Positions 1 to 11,699 are shown, counted from the first letter of the stretch. The stretch is 64,000 nt of DNA from Saccoglossus kowalevskii (GCF_000003605.2 NW_003125395.1:98729-162728), one strand, 5' to 3'. A program made the numbers and translations. Notes: generated from the sequence alone by a model not told the origin.

Positions 1-59
1 AACCTAAGCTACGCAAAACGTATTAATAATCGAATTAACTATTAATATAAATTATGTTT

Positions 60-137
60 TCCGAGGACTATGAAAAAGGTCCTCGGAAGGTGTGTATGTC
101 CTCGGAAGTAGCTATATATCTGTATTTTTGTCCTCGC
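60..137. repeat. Hairpin and recurring GTCCTCG motif
   Basis: TCCGAGGAC at 60-68 pairs perfectly with GTCCTCGGA at 79-87 around a 10-base loop. The same GTCCTCGGA word recurs at about 100-108, and GTCCTCG again at about 131-137, so this is a short cluster of a repeated word with one inverted copy. It may be the scrap of a MITE or minisatellite. The family is not recognised. Confidence 0.5.
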
Positions 138-152
138 AACATATAGCAATCC

Positions 153-156
<4 letters not shown>

Positions 157-194
<38 letters not shown>

Positions 195-207
195 ATACAC
201 ACACACA
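157..207. repeat. (CA)n microsatellite
   Basis: Uninterrupted AC dinucleotides run to about 188 and then continue with a few TA substitutions to 207. The open frame across it on the minus strand (runs of VC) is only a shadow of the repeat. Confidence 0.95.
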
Positions 208-617
208 ATAGAGTACATGTAACAATTACGTGACATTACTTAAAATAGCACATTCTAGTAAATAAGGAAAAAAAGGCCACTCGATACACATGTCTCTGAT
301 AGTACGATTCAGAAATAATATTTTATTGTGATATTCAAACAAATGTAGGATAATTCGCACGTAATTCGTGTTTACACAGCGGTGATGACGTCATTTAAAC
401 AATCATCACCTTTACTAGTTCCCCTGGAATGCTAATGACATTCTTGTTTTTCGCATTTGCTTAATTTATAGAATAATTATTTTTTAGGAGAAATAACATA
501 AATCAATATTCAATGACATCCGTTTAATTATTATATTGTCAAGGTATTTTACATATTATAATGTGCATGCCACTGAATATTTCAAGTTATACACAAATAC
601 AATACTATGGTAACACT
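208..617. other. Non-coding AT-rich stretch with a CRE hairpin
   Basis: No credible coding frame. The notable site is at 381-410, where GGTGATGA and TCATCACC form perfect 8-bp arms and the left arm runs into a full CRE palindrome (TGACGTCA, 386-393). The last ten bases, 608-617, are the left target-site duplication of the next element. Confidence 0.6.
608..617. repeat. Left target-site duplication (TGGTAACACT)
   Basis: Identical to 1768-1777 directly outside the right terminal repeat. This fixes the element boundaries. Confidence 0.85.
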
Positions 618-1767
618 CAATCTGATTAAAATCTGATGTAGTGTACGGGCTTTAATTATTTTGGCTATAAACTTATTTTAATTTTATTTTTTATTACTTT
701 TGTTATTAATGCCCTTTTATTTTATTATTTTACTTTGATTTTGATTTTGTGATTTTTTTAATTCCGCCCTACCTACATCTAACTCGATGCCTATGTAACG
801 AGATTTCAACGAGACCCACTATCAACGATTTTAGTCAACGAATCACAGACGTCCTTCTATAGCGCACATGATGACGTCACCGGGCGGAGTCGGGTGGCAA
901 ACACACTCAAATAAAATGGCGGATTATACCGACGTTAGCGACCGAGAATAACACGGCTTTTCAGTAAGTTTATCATTGTCAAATGTAACGAAAGTCATTT
1001 TTATGTTAATATTGTGGCTCGAATGGTTCGACTTTAGATCGTTATTTTGCATAGTTATTCTGGGAGTGACGATTTTGTTTCCACCGTTTCGACCGAACAT
1101 CAGTGTCTTTTTCCAGTCGCCTGCCCTGGGTCGGGTGGTGTTTTGTTGACGATTGGGCCAACATCGTCTACGGTATTGAAGCCGTAGCTGTAAATATTCA
1201 TCAACATTTTGTACATTTTACAATAACTCTTTATTAAAGTAATTTAGCTGATTTATACTGGAATAAAATTATTTTTTATTGGAACACATCGCAATTGATC
1301 AGGAAATATTTTTTTGCTCAAATTTTCTGCGTCGATGCCGTGGGCCGGTGACCGTTATACAATTTAAAATCAGTTTGCATTGTTTACTATAGCTGTTTAC
1401 AGTGCTCTAATCATTACGATTTACTTATTTTTTTGCTTCCATTGCTTCTTTATTCAAGTGGGCAAAATATAATGTACGGAAAGATTGCCCGTAGAGTATC
1501 TCTACACTGAAAAGTAAGCAACCGACAGCCTGTATAAAAGGGGGACTGTGATTGGCTGTTACTTACGCGAGATTTGAACGGGACTTACATAGGCGTCGGA
1601 TCAGATGTAGGTAGGGCGGAATTAAAAAAAAATCACAAAATCAAAATCAAAGTAAAATAATAAAATAAAAGGGCATTAATAACAAAAGTAATAAAAAACA
1701 AAATTTAAATAAGTTTATGGCCAAAATAATTAAAGCCCGTACACTACATCTGATTTTAATCAGATTG
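618..1767. mobile_element. Non-autonomous DNA transposon, Mutator-like architecture
   Basis: A 1150-bp element bounded by long terminal inverted repeats. The left arm is about 618-799 and the right arm about 1584-1767; by eye they are roughly 95% identical. Both begin CAATCTGATTAAAATC when read inward. The element is flanked by a perfect 10-bp direct repeat, TGGTAACACT, at 608-617 and 1768-1777. Long inverted repeats with a 9-10-bp target duplication are typical of Mutator-like elements (Merlin is a weaker alternative). No transposase frame is present, so it depends on a partner for movement. High similarity between the arms suggests limited decay or arm homogenisation. A second element with the same termini lies at 36391-36677. 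The core holds promoter-like DNA, listed separately. Confidence 0.85.
872..969 (+). promoter_or_regulatory. Promoter/first-exon-like segment inside the 1.15-kb element
   Basis: A GC-richer block starts with a CRE palindrome (872-879). It is followed by an ATG in the context AAAATGGCGG (916-918) that opens a 12-codon frame reading MADYTDVSDRE and closing at 951. A GTAAGT splice-donor match lies at 964-969. The ATGGCGG word resembles a YY1-type downstream promoter motif. A TATAAAAG box (1533-1540) and an inverted CCAAT box (1551-1555) lie near the right arm. Inference: this is either the 5' end of the parent transposon's own gene or a host promoter and first exon captured as in Pack-MULEs. The sequence alone does not decide. 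Confidence 0.35.
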
Positions 1768-1777
1768 TGGTAACACT
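1768..1777. repeat. Right target-site duplication (TGGTAACACT)
   Basis: Perfect match to 608-617 on the other side of the 1150-bp element. Confidence 0.85.
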
Positions 1778-3099
1778 ATAATGGTTTTTAAATTGTTTCC
1801 CAGTTTCAGCGACGAATCAAAACTCAATATATCAGAAACGTGCATGGTACGGCCATTGTTATTGGTCATCAAGTTCCAACCATCTGTTCTACTTTCTGTT
1901 GTTACTTGTCACCAGTTCGAAATACATGTAGGTTTTACCCATTGAACCAAAAGTTGTGGTGGTTATAGAATGTTTCGCGTACTCAAATTAGGTGGGCATG
2001 ATAGAACCACAACACGCTCAAGCTGGATTGGATTGACGTGATTTACATACATACAACACATACAATGCCATGTTTTTCAATTACTTAGTCGTGTGAAACA
2101 AATCCCCGAGGATACAAGATCACTAGTCAGTTACCTGTTGCCTACCAGCAAAGGCATCATGTGATTGAAAAATATTTGCCTCGTTTTCATGTTGACGTCA
2201 TATCAACATGGGCTGTACATTTCACTAAATAGATGTGATCCCAATCCCACAATCTACGACTGTTTTGCAACTTTTATCGTTGTTAATGACTTTGTGTAGT
2301 TGATACAGCAACGGCTGATATTGTGTCATTCTGCGAGTTTGCACAAACTGTAATATACACTTACGTGCAATAAATGTACCATTCTAAAGCAGTGGCAGCT
2401 TATGTCGCTCCCAACGGCAACCACGCACCTTGCGATCAATAATTACAGTTAAGATAGCGTACGTGTTGGCATATTATTGATAGTGAAACCGAAACTGCAC
2501 TTTCTCAGCGAAGTGCTATTATTCCGATTGATATTCCAGACGAACGCGGGCCAAACCAGCCGTAGCTAGTAGATAAACATATATATGATGTGGGAAGAAA
2601 ACAAAAACCATCAATAATGACGGAATAAACAAATCAACACACATCAGTAACCACTAATTGAATACGATATTTTCAGATATTAACAATATAATATGTAAAT
2701 ATTCATGGCGCACAATATTTTATATGCAATTATCTTAAATATGGCACGTTTAAAACAATATTAATAAAGCGTAGAATATAGGAGCCGATTCTGTTAATTA
2801 AATATCAAAATGGATTTAGCGATTTTAATTACAATTAAGTACTTTGCTTCTATGAGACTGATCAGGCGCCAAAGACTTGCTTGCAGTTCGATTAACAACA
2901 TATGATGAGGTCAGCGACATTATATTTGAAGAATTAATTGTCAATTTAAAAGCAGAAGAAAATCCAATCTATAATTCCCAAATTATTGTTGACCGTTTGC
3001 ACCATGCAACCGTTAACTTCAACGGAATGAATCACGATTGGTTCTACATTTTTTAAAAAACTTGATTGTGTATAGATGATGTAGTGATTTGAATGATTA
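1778..3099. other. Intergenic, no gene seen
   Basis: AT-rich DNA without a credible coding frame. At 2188-2210 the arms CATGTTGA and TCAACATG form an 8-bp inverted repeat enclosing a CRE palindrome (2193-2200). Confidence 0.6.
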
Positions 3100-3513
3100 T
3101 TATCTGGTATGTGTAGTATGATTAAACATAATTGAACACGGTATATGTAAGTCACGATAAAGTAACCCTACGCACCAACCATCATCGTCGAAGTCATCAA
3201 AAGGAATCCTACTGTCACTGTATTGAAGCAAATAACAAATACCATAATCATACTGTTGCCTAGCGACAACACTGGTTTGATAATTTATTTTTCCATACCT
3301 TTGTTTCTCGTTCCTATACGTCCCGTTTGTTATGGCTGAATTGTAAGGCAATTGAAAACATTCTAAATAATAAAATTGAGAATTTGCTAGTATGAAGCTG
3401 TATCTAATAATGCATCTGGCATGAAATACAGCAAACCTGGAACCACAATAATTCGGCTGGTTAGATAGGCATTGATCATTATAAATAACACCAACACCAT
3501 CGTTCAGATGCAC
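3100..3513 (-). CDS. Orphan open frame of 137 codons, doubtful
   Basis: An uninterrupted minus-strand frame with aromatic and polar residues, four N-terminal-half cysteines and an acidic FDDFDDDGWC patch near the C-terminus. No domain, signal peptide or membrane segment is recognised. In DNA this AT-rich, a frame of this length is expected by chance about once in a window of this size. It is therefore a weak candidate for an exon or a decayed gene. No neighbouring feature supports it. Confidence 0.12.
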   Translation of the reverse strand: MHLNDGVGVIYNDQCLSNQPNYCGSRFAVFHARCIIRYSFILANSQFYYLECFQLPYNSAITNGTYRNEKQRYGKINYQTSVVARQQYDYGICYLLQYSDSRIPFDDFDDDGWCVGLLYRDLHIPCSIMFNHTTHTR

Positions 3514-4960
3514 TCACATAATTACATACGACCGTGACAAGTTACGGTAATGAGAGAATGTGTGTATGTTAAAACTTCAACTAGCAAATCCTGACCAACA
3601 GGTGGCAAAATAGAACGATAATAATGTTGCTTACGTTATATATCTTCATATGAAAATTATACATGGACCTCAACTGACTGCTAAGATATAATTGCTAGGC
3701 TGGAAAAAAAACAATAATTTCTGTTTGAATCATGAGGTTGTATGACGTATTTTGGCAATTCATGGGTATATGTTGCTTTTGTGCTGGTTGAAATATATTT
3801 AGACATACACATTTGAAGAAGACGATATTTTGAAATTGGTTATATAAAGACGAAATATTATTTAATTCCACATTCAGAACAATAACCTTTTCGCAATTTA
3901 CAATCCAAACCTTATGAATATGTCACCATGACATGTTTAACAGTGCCTGATATAAAGTAACTACGTCATACATGTCTAGATAAAATAATTTGTACCAAAA
4001 CGTCTACAGTGTCTGCTAAGTTGCAAATTATCGCATGTAGGAATTCACATCTGGATGCATTGACGTTAATTATCAACAGGAAATACTAGATGTGGCCTTG
4101 TGTCGTGGCTGTTAATTTGTTTATGCGCATATTATTAACTACTAACACTCTTTCATGCAGGAAGTTTAAGCTATTGTTTGAGAGTTTGTCTTACGTCTAT
4201 TCATCTGTCACGTGAATTTAAATACAAGCAAACCCAAACAACTTACTTTAACTAAGCTTTACTGGTTTGGTGGTGGTAGTTAACGTAACATTTAGTTACC
4301 TTTTTGATATTCCCATGTACAGCTTTTCACCACACGTAACATCAACTGTAGTGTACGAGTATTGGTGCAGTAGATGTTTTTATTCTTTTCAGACTTCAGA
4401 AATGCTCACATGTTGCTGTACATGCTACATATAATACAGTAGAGTCGATAATTCAATTGGATAATTAAACAATAACATAGCACGCCTCTGTGTATGGTAA
4501 TCCTAGACCAATTTAATTGCTCTGTTAGGATTATATGTAATTCTGTATCGTATATACAAAGTTTTTTTTGCATTTCTGGTCGTTCATTGTTATTTGCCAC
4601 ATAGAGTAAATGCGCATGGTTTTGGTGCACCTTTGGGATTAGATTATAGACTAATTCACTAGTCGTGTATGCTAATTATCGCCACAGAATTGTAGCTGAT
4701 TTCTTTTCAATCAGACGGCTATTTACACAGGCGCGGAACATGCATATATGAAGATGTATGTATGTATATGTGTCAACCGTTGATAGTTTTAAAAATAACG
4801 TGGGTTCCACGATAACGTTTACAGTTGCATTTTATACAATAAACTAACTGGCGTGCAAGGTAGAACCGAAGGTCAGTGAACGCAGAATATCGGACATAAT
4901 GTACAAAAGTTAAGTTAACGTCTCCAGTAACGATGGTGGGTAGGAGGATACTAATTAACG
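3514..4960. other. Intergenic, nothing recognised
   Basis: AT-rich DNA with no credible frame, RNA gene or repeat that I could identify. Confidence 0.55.
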
Positions 4961-5269
4961 TTATATTAAACTTATGATATGCATAAACGGCAAATCCTTA
5001 AAATGACATTTAGCAAAATCAAGTATTGATAGGACAAGTTTAATTATGTCCGACGTATTAATTCTATTAATGTGAAATAAGATACAGCCGTTTCTGATTC
5101 TAATGTGGTTTGATATGATGTGTCCCACGTTCTCCAAGTGCACATGAAACAACTCAGCATCCTCACCGTAAAGGATAGCCAATTGCCATGGGATGCCTAG
5201 AATAAATTGTTCTATGTATTTATCAAAAAATTGGTATCCTGGCTTTCGAATTACAAAGATTGAGTTCAT
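4961..5269 (-). CDS. Orphan open frame of 102 codons, doubtful
   Basis: A minus-strand frame beginning MNSIFVIRKPGYQFFDKY and rich in isoleucine and histidine. No family is recognised. Frames this long are expected several times by chance here. It lies just left of, and opposite to, the decayed coding stretch at 5.5-6.05 kb, so it could be part of the same old insertion, but nothing proves a link. Confidence 0.12.
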   Translation of the reverse strand: MNSIFVIRKPGYQFFDKYIEQFILGIPWQLAILYGEDAELFHVHLENVGHIISNHIRIRNGCILFHINRINTSDIIKLVLSILDFAKCHFKDLPFMHIISLI

Positions 5270-5297
5270 TTATGCCCTGATCTCTGCAAAAAAAAAA

Positions 5298-5343
5298 CTC
5301 TTCACTAACTTGGCCGAATAAATAATAATGTATCAGTGAAGAG
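5298..5343. repeat. Inverted repeat (CTCTTCACT/AGTGAAGAG)
   Basis: Perfect 9-bp arms at 5298-5306 and 5335-5343 enclose a 28-base loop. It lies in a stretch without a gene, and its function is unknown. Confidence 0.5.
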
Positions 5344-5532
5344 ATTTTGCGAAATACATCTGCTCGCTGCTGGTGATAAAAATTGCATTGATGCAGCAAA
5401 CTAGACTGTTGTTGTTGTTGTTTAAGATTGCCTGTGATTAGTGATAGCCACTATGACAAGTTTAAATGTCGTTATTCATTCAACTTCTGATGCTATCAAT
5501 GGAAAACATTATAAATAAAAAAAGTCTTCTAT

Positions 5533-6053
5533 ATGTGCGATAAGTTTGGAGACCGTAACCCGGACATTGAAACTGTTTTGGATATTTCACCAAATAATAT
5601 AGGCAGATATAGGAAACTGACGATGGATATTCAACAGATGTGTTACTCTATTCCTCATCTGGCTATAAGCAACACAGTGACGAAAGCAGAAACTTTCAAA
5701 TCTAGCGGTCACTAGAAAGAAATGACTCTTTACAAACAAACCACAAACTATTATTAGCTTCAAACATGAAACAGCAAATGAAGCATTACTTGATAATGGG
5801 AACTGCATACCATTCCATTTGGATGAGTTTGCCCGTGGGATAGGAACGTGTTATAACACAGCAAAAGGGTTCAATATTTACAGAGAATATCTACAGAGAT
5901 TTGATTGGCGCTAACAGTTCTATAGGAACAGCTGAGCATAGCGAAATTGGTGAGCCCTTTTATGATATAATTCTGTTGGTTCTAATGACCAAGACGTATT
6001 ACTCGATTATAAAAAATGTTATGAAAAATCAGGATCATGATGAGTGTATTTGA
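5533..6053 (+). pseudogene. Decayed coding remnant, family unknown
   Basis: Three successive short plus-strand open stretches have balanced, protein-like composition (D, E, K, G and aromatic residues well represented), unlike the Cys/Tyr/Ser-rich chance frames elsewhere. The first starts MCDKFGDRNPDIETVLDI, the second includes ANEALLDNGNCIPFHLDE, and the third includes GEPFYDIILLVLMTKTYY. They lie in different frames, so the region cannot be translated as one protein. I recognise no family; it could be a host pseudogene or an old mobile or viral insertion. No terminal repeats or target duplication are visible around it. Confidence 0.25.
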
Positions 6054-7290
6054 AAAATTGTTGAAGAATATTTGAGTTTTTGTTAAATAATAACATTAAT
6101 GACTGGAGTCAGCAGATCATGATTTTATACTAGTGGCTATTTCCTGACTGATTTTGAATAAAAAAATGAATAAAATATATTTTTCTGATATTTATAATAT
6201 AATGTGTTTCACCTGTTCGTATTTTTTTACGATTGGTTATAATTATACGAGCGCAGGTCATCGGACGCGCGTTTCTTGGCATATTGAAATAAACTTGTAA
6301 TCGATGCATCCGATGACGTCATATTGTTTTATATCCAGAATGTCGACTTGTTCATCTTATCATGTTCAAGGTATACCAATAATTATTCATAGGTCATTGT
6401 ATTATGTAATGTCATCCACCTGTGATAACTATATTATGTATAAACTACAGGTGCGGTTGACGTGTTATAAAACGAGTAAAGTAATCTTGTCGTGTAATCG
6501 GCTTTCTGAACGATTACTGTCCTTCTCATGCATTAGCATGTACATACTGACTGAATTCACATGTATCACAAATGTGACAAAGAGTTGCAATATGTGTTTA
6601 CTTATTACAAATGCTCACAAATTCTTAGCTGTAGCAATTTACTTTCTCGATAACCATTATTATAATAATAATTATAAGATCAAATTATTATTAGATCACG
6701 TATTACGTCAGCATAATATTCTGTACATCTCTACTTTCCACCTGTGTACAAGTATGCACAGCTGTTGTATATGGGGTGTGTTGTCAATCTATAGTCGAAC
6801 GTATTTCAGTGTCTACTGACGCTCATAACGTTGCAACGACAATGCAGTAATCAATTGACAACACCACCGAGTGGAATTAATAAGAAAGCAATAAACGTAT
6901 GATATAGATGCTACTGAAAGCGCTGAAATGATGAATGGACTCTCGTCATCTGTACTCGATTGGGGGTATCTTATAATGTTATTGATTCAAAAATAATCAA
7001 TTATATCGAAAGGATATTGCATTTCCAAGATCCTATATTTTTTTATGTCTTGTAATAATTGACACAATAAATTTAACAATTGTTATTAATCATAATCCAC
7101 AATTGGCCATATTTTTTAAAAAAAAAACGAAGAAGTTTGTCTTCACGTGAATAATGATAGTGATGTTGCCACTCGCCCAGATATTAATTTATAATTTTCT
7201 TAAATAACACACATTCTCGACCAATTTTCTTACATAACATGTCAACAACTATTATTTACGTATAAAATTGCAAATAAACAGAAAGAAAAA
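6054..7290. other. Intergenic; long but non-coding-looking frame
   Basis: Contains a CRE palindrome at 6314-6321. A 171-codon plus-strand frame (6304-6819) occurs here, but it is extremely rich in Cys, Tyr, Ser and Ile and poor in Asp, Glu, Gly and Ala, so I do not call it a gene. Confidence 0.5.
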
Positions 7291-7560
7291 TTACAGATGT
7301 TGCACATTTAATGCGTCAAGGCCATGGAACATCACATTCCAACCGCGACCACGTTGACCACATAACCGAGGCATGACTGCAAAATGATTCACGTAACTCG
7401 TACAAGCCATCGTAAATCTTCTGATCCATGCACCGAATGGCAAATGCCCGGCGGCCATATTGGAACTGATACGGCGTAAAAAGCTTTCCATCGAACACGC
7501 AGAATCCCGCAGCCGATGTTATGTATTGTAACCAAGCCTATGCTGACAGGAAATATAAAC
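7291..7560 (-). other. GC-richer block, possible exon
   Basis: About 270 bp is clearly richer in G+C than its surroundings and open in all three minus-strand frames for 60 or more codons. The most protein-like frame contains FDGKLFTPYQFQYGRR followed later by ELRESFCSHASVMWSTWSRL, ending near 7316. A pyrimidine-rich CAG acceptor on the minus strand ends at about 7543, but reading from it into that frame meets a stop, so the exon is not coherent as it stands. It could be an old exon, a processed fragment or simply a GC-rich non-coding block. Confidence 0.2.
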
Positions 7561-8514
7561 GATAACAAGCTTACAAGGCCATGACATGTCTGCAAATAAT
7601 ACCATCACTTACTTTCACGCTCTGCGATGCGCTGAACTGAACACGGTGGTGACTTCAATAGTTCGAACCACTTACGCTTGAGGCAGACGCTAGCATGCAT
7701 CATCGATCAATAATGTTCAATAAATAGGAAATGAATTACGACTTAATAATCTCGCCTTATGTAGTTTAAAAAAAAATGTTTGCGTAATTACGACGCGGAG
7801 GAAAAAGGTTGTAATTGTTACTTTCAAATAACTGCAAACGTACACGTTCAGTAAGGTACTGTTTTCATTTCTTGAATCATTCACAGCGCTATACTGTGGC
7901 ATTTTATAAAGTGTAGTTCTTTTTTCGCATTTTCAAATCACGTATAGTGTGTTAGCAAAAAGGTAAGATGAACGATTTTGTTTCATATTTGGACGGAATT
8001 ACAATAAACCACTATTAATAAACGAAACAAGCCATATATTTTCATTTATAAAACCGTCAATAAATAGTACTCGATCGAGGGCAATGAAACGTCTTCGTCT
8101 AGGCGACGCTGTGATCTTTACGTCTGGTGAGTCATCTCCCATTACATCGCTAAAATGGACGTTTCAGAACCCGGGGGATCAAATACTACGTCAAATAACG
8201 AGAGTTCTTAATACTGTAGTATATTTTGATGAGACAGAAGGGTAGGATTTCATGTACAATTATCGAGTGTCATCTTTTACTGAAGACAGCTATTGATTTT
8301 TCCACGCACGATGACGTCATCATAGGAGCTTTGTAATTCCATAGACAACGCGCATCAGTGTCACTTGTTGTCTTTCCAATTGTCCGTTCGCACGGAAAGT
8401 GTTTTAATATATTTAGCTTTTTTTATTTGTTAAGTTGTAAGCTCGTGATAATCAACGCTGACAGTGTTATGTTCGTATCCGGTACTGCGACAATACTGTG
8501 TTCGCTCTACGCTA

Positions 8515-8518
<4 letters not shown>
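7561..8518. other. Intergenic with a 12-bp CRE palindrome
   Basis: No gene seen. GATGACGTCATC (8310-8321) is a perfect 12-bp palindrome containing a full CRE. Confidence 0.55.
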
Positions 8519-8584
<66 letters not shown>

Positions 8585-9157
8585 ACAGTTATTTATTTAA
8601 ACAGTTATTTATTTATTTATTTAAACAGTTATTTATTTATTTATTTATTTATTTAAACAGTTATTTATTTATTTATTTAAACAGTTATTTATTTATTTAT
8701 TTATTTATTTAAACAGTTATTTATTTATTTATTTAAACAGTTATTTATTTAAACAGTTATTTAAACATTTATTGAAACATTTATTTAAACATTTATTTGA
8801 ACATTCATTTAAACATTTATTTGAACATTCATTTAAACATTTATTTTAACATTTATTTAAACATTTATTTGAACATGTATTTAACATTTATTTAAACATT
8901 TATTTAAACATTTATTTAAACATTTATTTAAATATTTAACATTTATTTAAATATTTATTTATTTAACGTTTATTTAAACATTTATTTAAACATTTATTTA
9001 GACATTTATTTAAACATTTATTTAAACATTTATTTGAACATTTAAATATTTATTATTTAAACATTTATTTTATTTATTTAAACATTTAAATATTTATTTT
9101 ATTTATTCAAACATTTAAACATTTATTTAAACATTTATTTAAACGTTTATTTATTTA
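8519..9157. repeat. Compound ATTT-based satellite
   Basis: Three adjoining zones. First is pure (ATTT)n, to about 8583. Next come runs of ATTT separated by AAACAGTT (about 8583-8762). Last is a roughly 12-bp unit AAACATTTATTT with variants (about 8763-9150). Nearly all unit lengths are multiples of 4, so the whole array seems to have grown from one tetramer by slippage and nested amplification. The open frame across it (repeats of LFIY) is a by-product. Confidence 0.95.
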
Positions 9158-11533
9158 GCTGTTCTGTAATTATGTCATACGAGAAAACAGTTTGCTAATT
9201 TTTTTGTAATTACTTAAACAGAAAACATACGGCAGTGCATTCATCAATATCAATATTACTACGCCGCAATGTGTGAAGTTGATCCCCTAGATTTGACAAT
9301 AATCAATGGATTCAGTATTTCCGTTGTGAGTTATACGTAATTGCGGAGCACTTACCGTTGTTAGAAGGACATTCTGCATAGAATATATTAGATATGAGTA
9401 AAGTGATATCTTTTGCAGAATGATAGTAGTGTCGCATGCGGCGCTTTTGTAAAGCAATGTCTAGAATCAATATCGTGGAGAACTTGTACCAAAATGAACA
9501 GGGTTTGAGAACGTTCTTGTTCAGTGGTATATGTACTTTGACAGGTAATCAGTAACAGGTAATGATGATGTTCATTTCATATACATTGTATGCTACACAG
9601 CACGGTCACTGGAAGTTAATTAACATTAGTATTGCTTCATCGAATGGTGGCACAGTAAAACAAATGGCTGTCAATGTACTTTGCTGCGGATTCTGTGATT
9701 TTCTGTACGTTTCATGGGTTGAAAAATAAGCAATTGGCTAATAAACCAGATAGTTCATCAAATACGTGGATTGCATCCCTGAAATCTAATGAGGAAAATT
9801 TCTAAAGCGATGTACCGTACCTTTATTTAATGTGGACTACCCGAATAGAAAATATAATATATTTATATTTGTGTCACGTGGTTTACAGTTCAATTTGCCG
9901 ACTCAAAAGCGGCATTGGCGAGAGAAAGTGGTTAAATTGTGCGGTTGATATATTTTGCGAGCACCTCCCCCGCTGTTTCGCTCTTCAATATTGTACTCGC
10001 TTCATTATGTGAATGCCCAGTGCGTTAACGGCACTAATTTCCCTTTGTACGTTGTTTAATCAATTGGCCTTTATGCTGCAATGACGATGTGAACCTTACA
10101 AGAAGAATTGTGCTCATCCCTTTTTGTTTTATTATCTGTATTCGCGCATAATTGGTGAGTACATCTTCTGACTGTATTCATTAGTTCAACTGTGGCCTCT
10201 CCGATGTTTCTTCCCGTGTAGTAATGACGCGCTTTGATGCAAATATCATGAACTGTTTTTCATGGACGAGATACCTCGCACACAATTAATTTCTTTTTTA
10301 CTAAATGCCAAGTTCGTTGAATACGTAGAAAGTATATGTATTTATAAAAAAAATAGGGCTTATATAGTTTATAAATTTTATGTAAGAGTCTATATGTGTT
10401 GTGCATATTTATACATATGAGCATGGGACATGTAGTATACATTTTTACTTGTGCCGTAGTGTTGATAATAAACATGTTAAAAAGCAAAGTAAAATGAGAT
10501 AAATTGTAGATTTGGAGTAAAATAAATCGAACAGGTAATAATATAACGATTTACTCTATTTCTACATGAACAAATATAATTTGTTGTTTCTAACAAGCAA
10601 AAGAGACGTCTTTCAATTTGATGTAAATTAGTGTAATTACTTCCCATATAATAATAGAAAAATGAATAGTTCTTTCAACAACAGCAGCAAGACAAGACTC
10701 ACCGAATTAGATAAACAATGGTCAAAAGTAATATTGTTTATTTTCATAACTCGCCTATGACATATAATGTTACAGAGAAGAGGGGATGGAATTAATGAAT
10801 TTTAAAACGACGAAACCCACTTAATATGCGTGCTGTGATGCTCTGGTGAACTAACAGCGTCTTACATAATCATATACTATAATCTCGAAATAAAATGAAA
10901 AAAAAAAATAACCGAGCCGTGTGTAATCCATACGATGAGCTGGAGGAAAACTGATTGAATTCTATCTCTGTATGTCTTAGTCTCAAGTGAACCAGAAAAT
11001 ATGGCCTTCGGGTAACTAAATGGTATCCCATAATACTATAACCAGTAACGCAGACATAGTGTGAAACAGTTAGTCAGCCGTCGGCAAAAAAAATTAACTT
11101 AACCTTGTTACAGCAAGATCACGCACAATGTTACCGTGTAATCACGAGTTGCTAAGGATGAACTTAAACTTCGAAGAGATAATTTAAAAATGTAATTGTA
11201 TTAATTATGTGCTCAAGTGTATGAATGATATCCTCTCAAATCAATAATGTCCTAAGGATTTGATGTGAACCATCAAAGCGAACAATTCAAATTTACAAGA
11301 CCATATACATAAATCATCGTCGTTTATAAGCTTTGTACTACAACGCAGTCCCCGGGGTACGCCTGGCGCCATTTCAATCGGTTAACCGTGGATGAGTTAT
11401 GCAGAGACTTTGAAATCGTGAATGTTTTACAGAGGAAACGGGCACGTGTTTATTTGCACTAACACACGCCACTGCGCTCACGAGTGGGTGTAGAGAACAA
11501 ACTTAATACAGATCCAGATTAATAGGAACGTTC
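9158..11533. other. Intergenic, nothing recognised
   Basis: AT-rich DNA with only short frames of chance length. No RNA gene or element boundary was identified. Confidence 0.55.
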
Positions 11534-11699
11534 GATATGATATGATATGATATGATATGATATGATATGATATGATATGATATGATATGATATGATAGGA
11601 TAGGATATGATAGGATATGATAGGATAGGATAGGATAGGATAGGATAGGATAGGATATGATATGATATGATATGATATGATGTGATATGATATGATATT
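11534..11699. repeat. (TATGA)n pentanucleotide array with a TAGGA block
   Basis: About 32 pentamers. A TATGA run is followed by mixed TAGGA/TATGA units, then a nearly pure TAGGA block, then TATGA again with one TGTGA unit. The interior block suggests that a variant unit arose and spread inside the array. Confidence 0.95.

Noticed and set aside
6304-6819. 171-codon plus-strand open frame
   Set aside because: Longer than most chance frames, but almost lacking Asp, Glu, Gly and Ala and very rich in Cys, Tyr, Ser and Ile, as expected of translated AT-rich non-coding DNA. No domain or splice context.
8464-8712. Open frame with LFIY repeats
   Set aside because: Wholly produced by the ATTT satellite.
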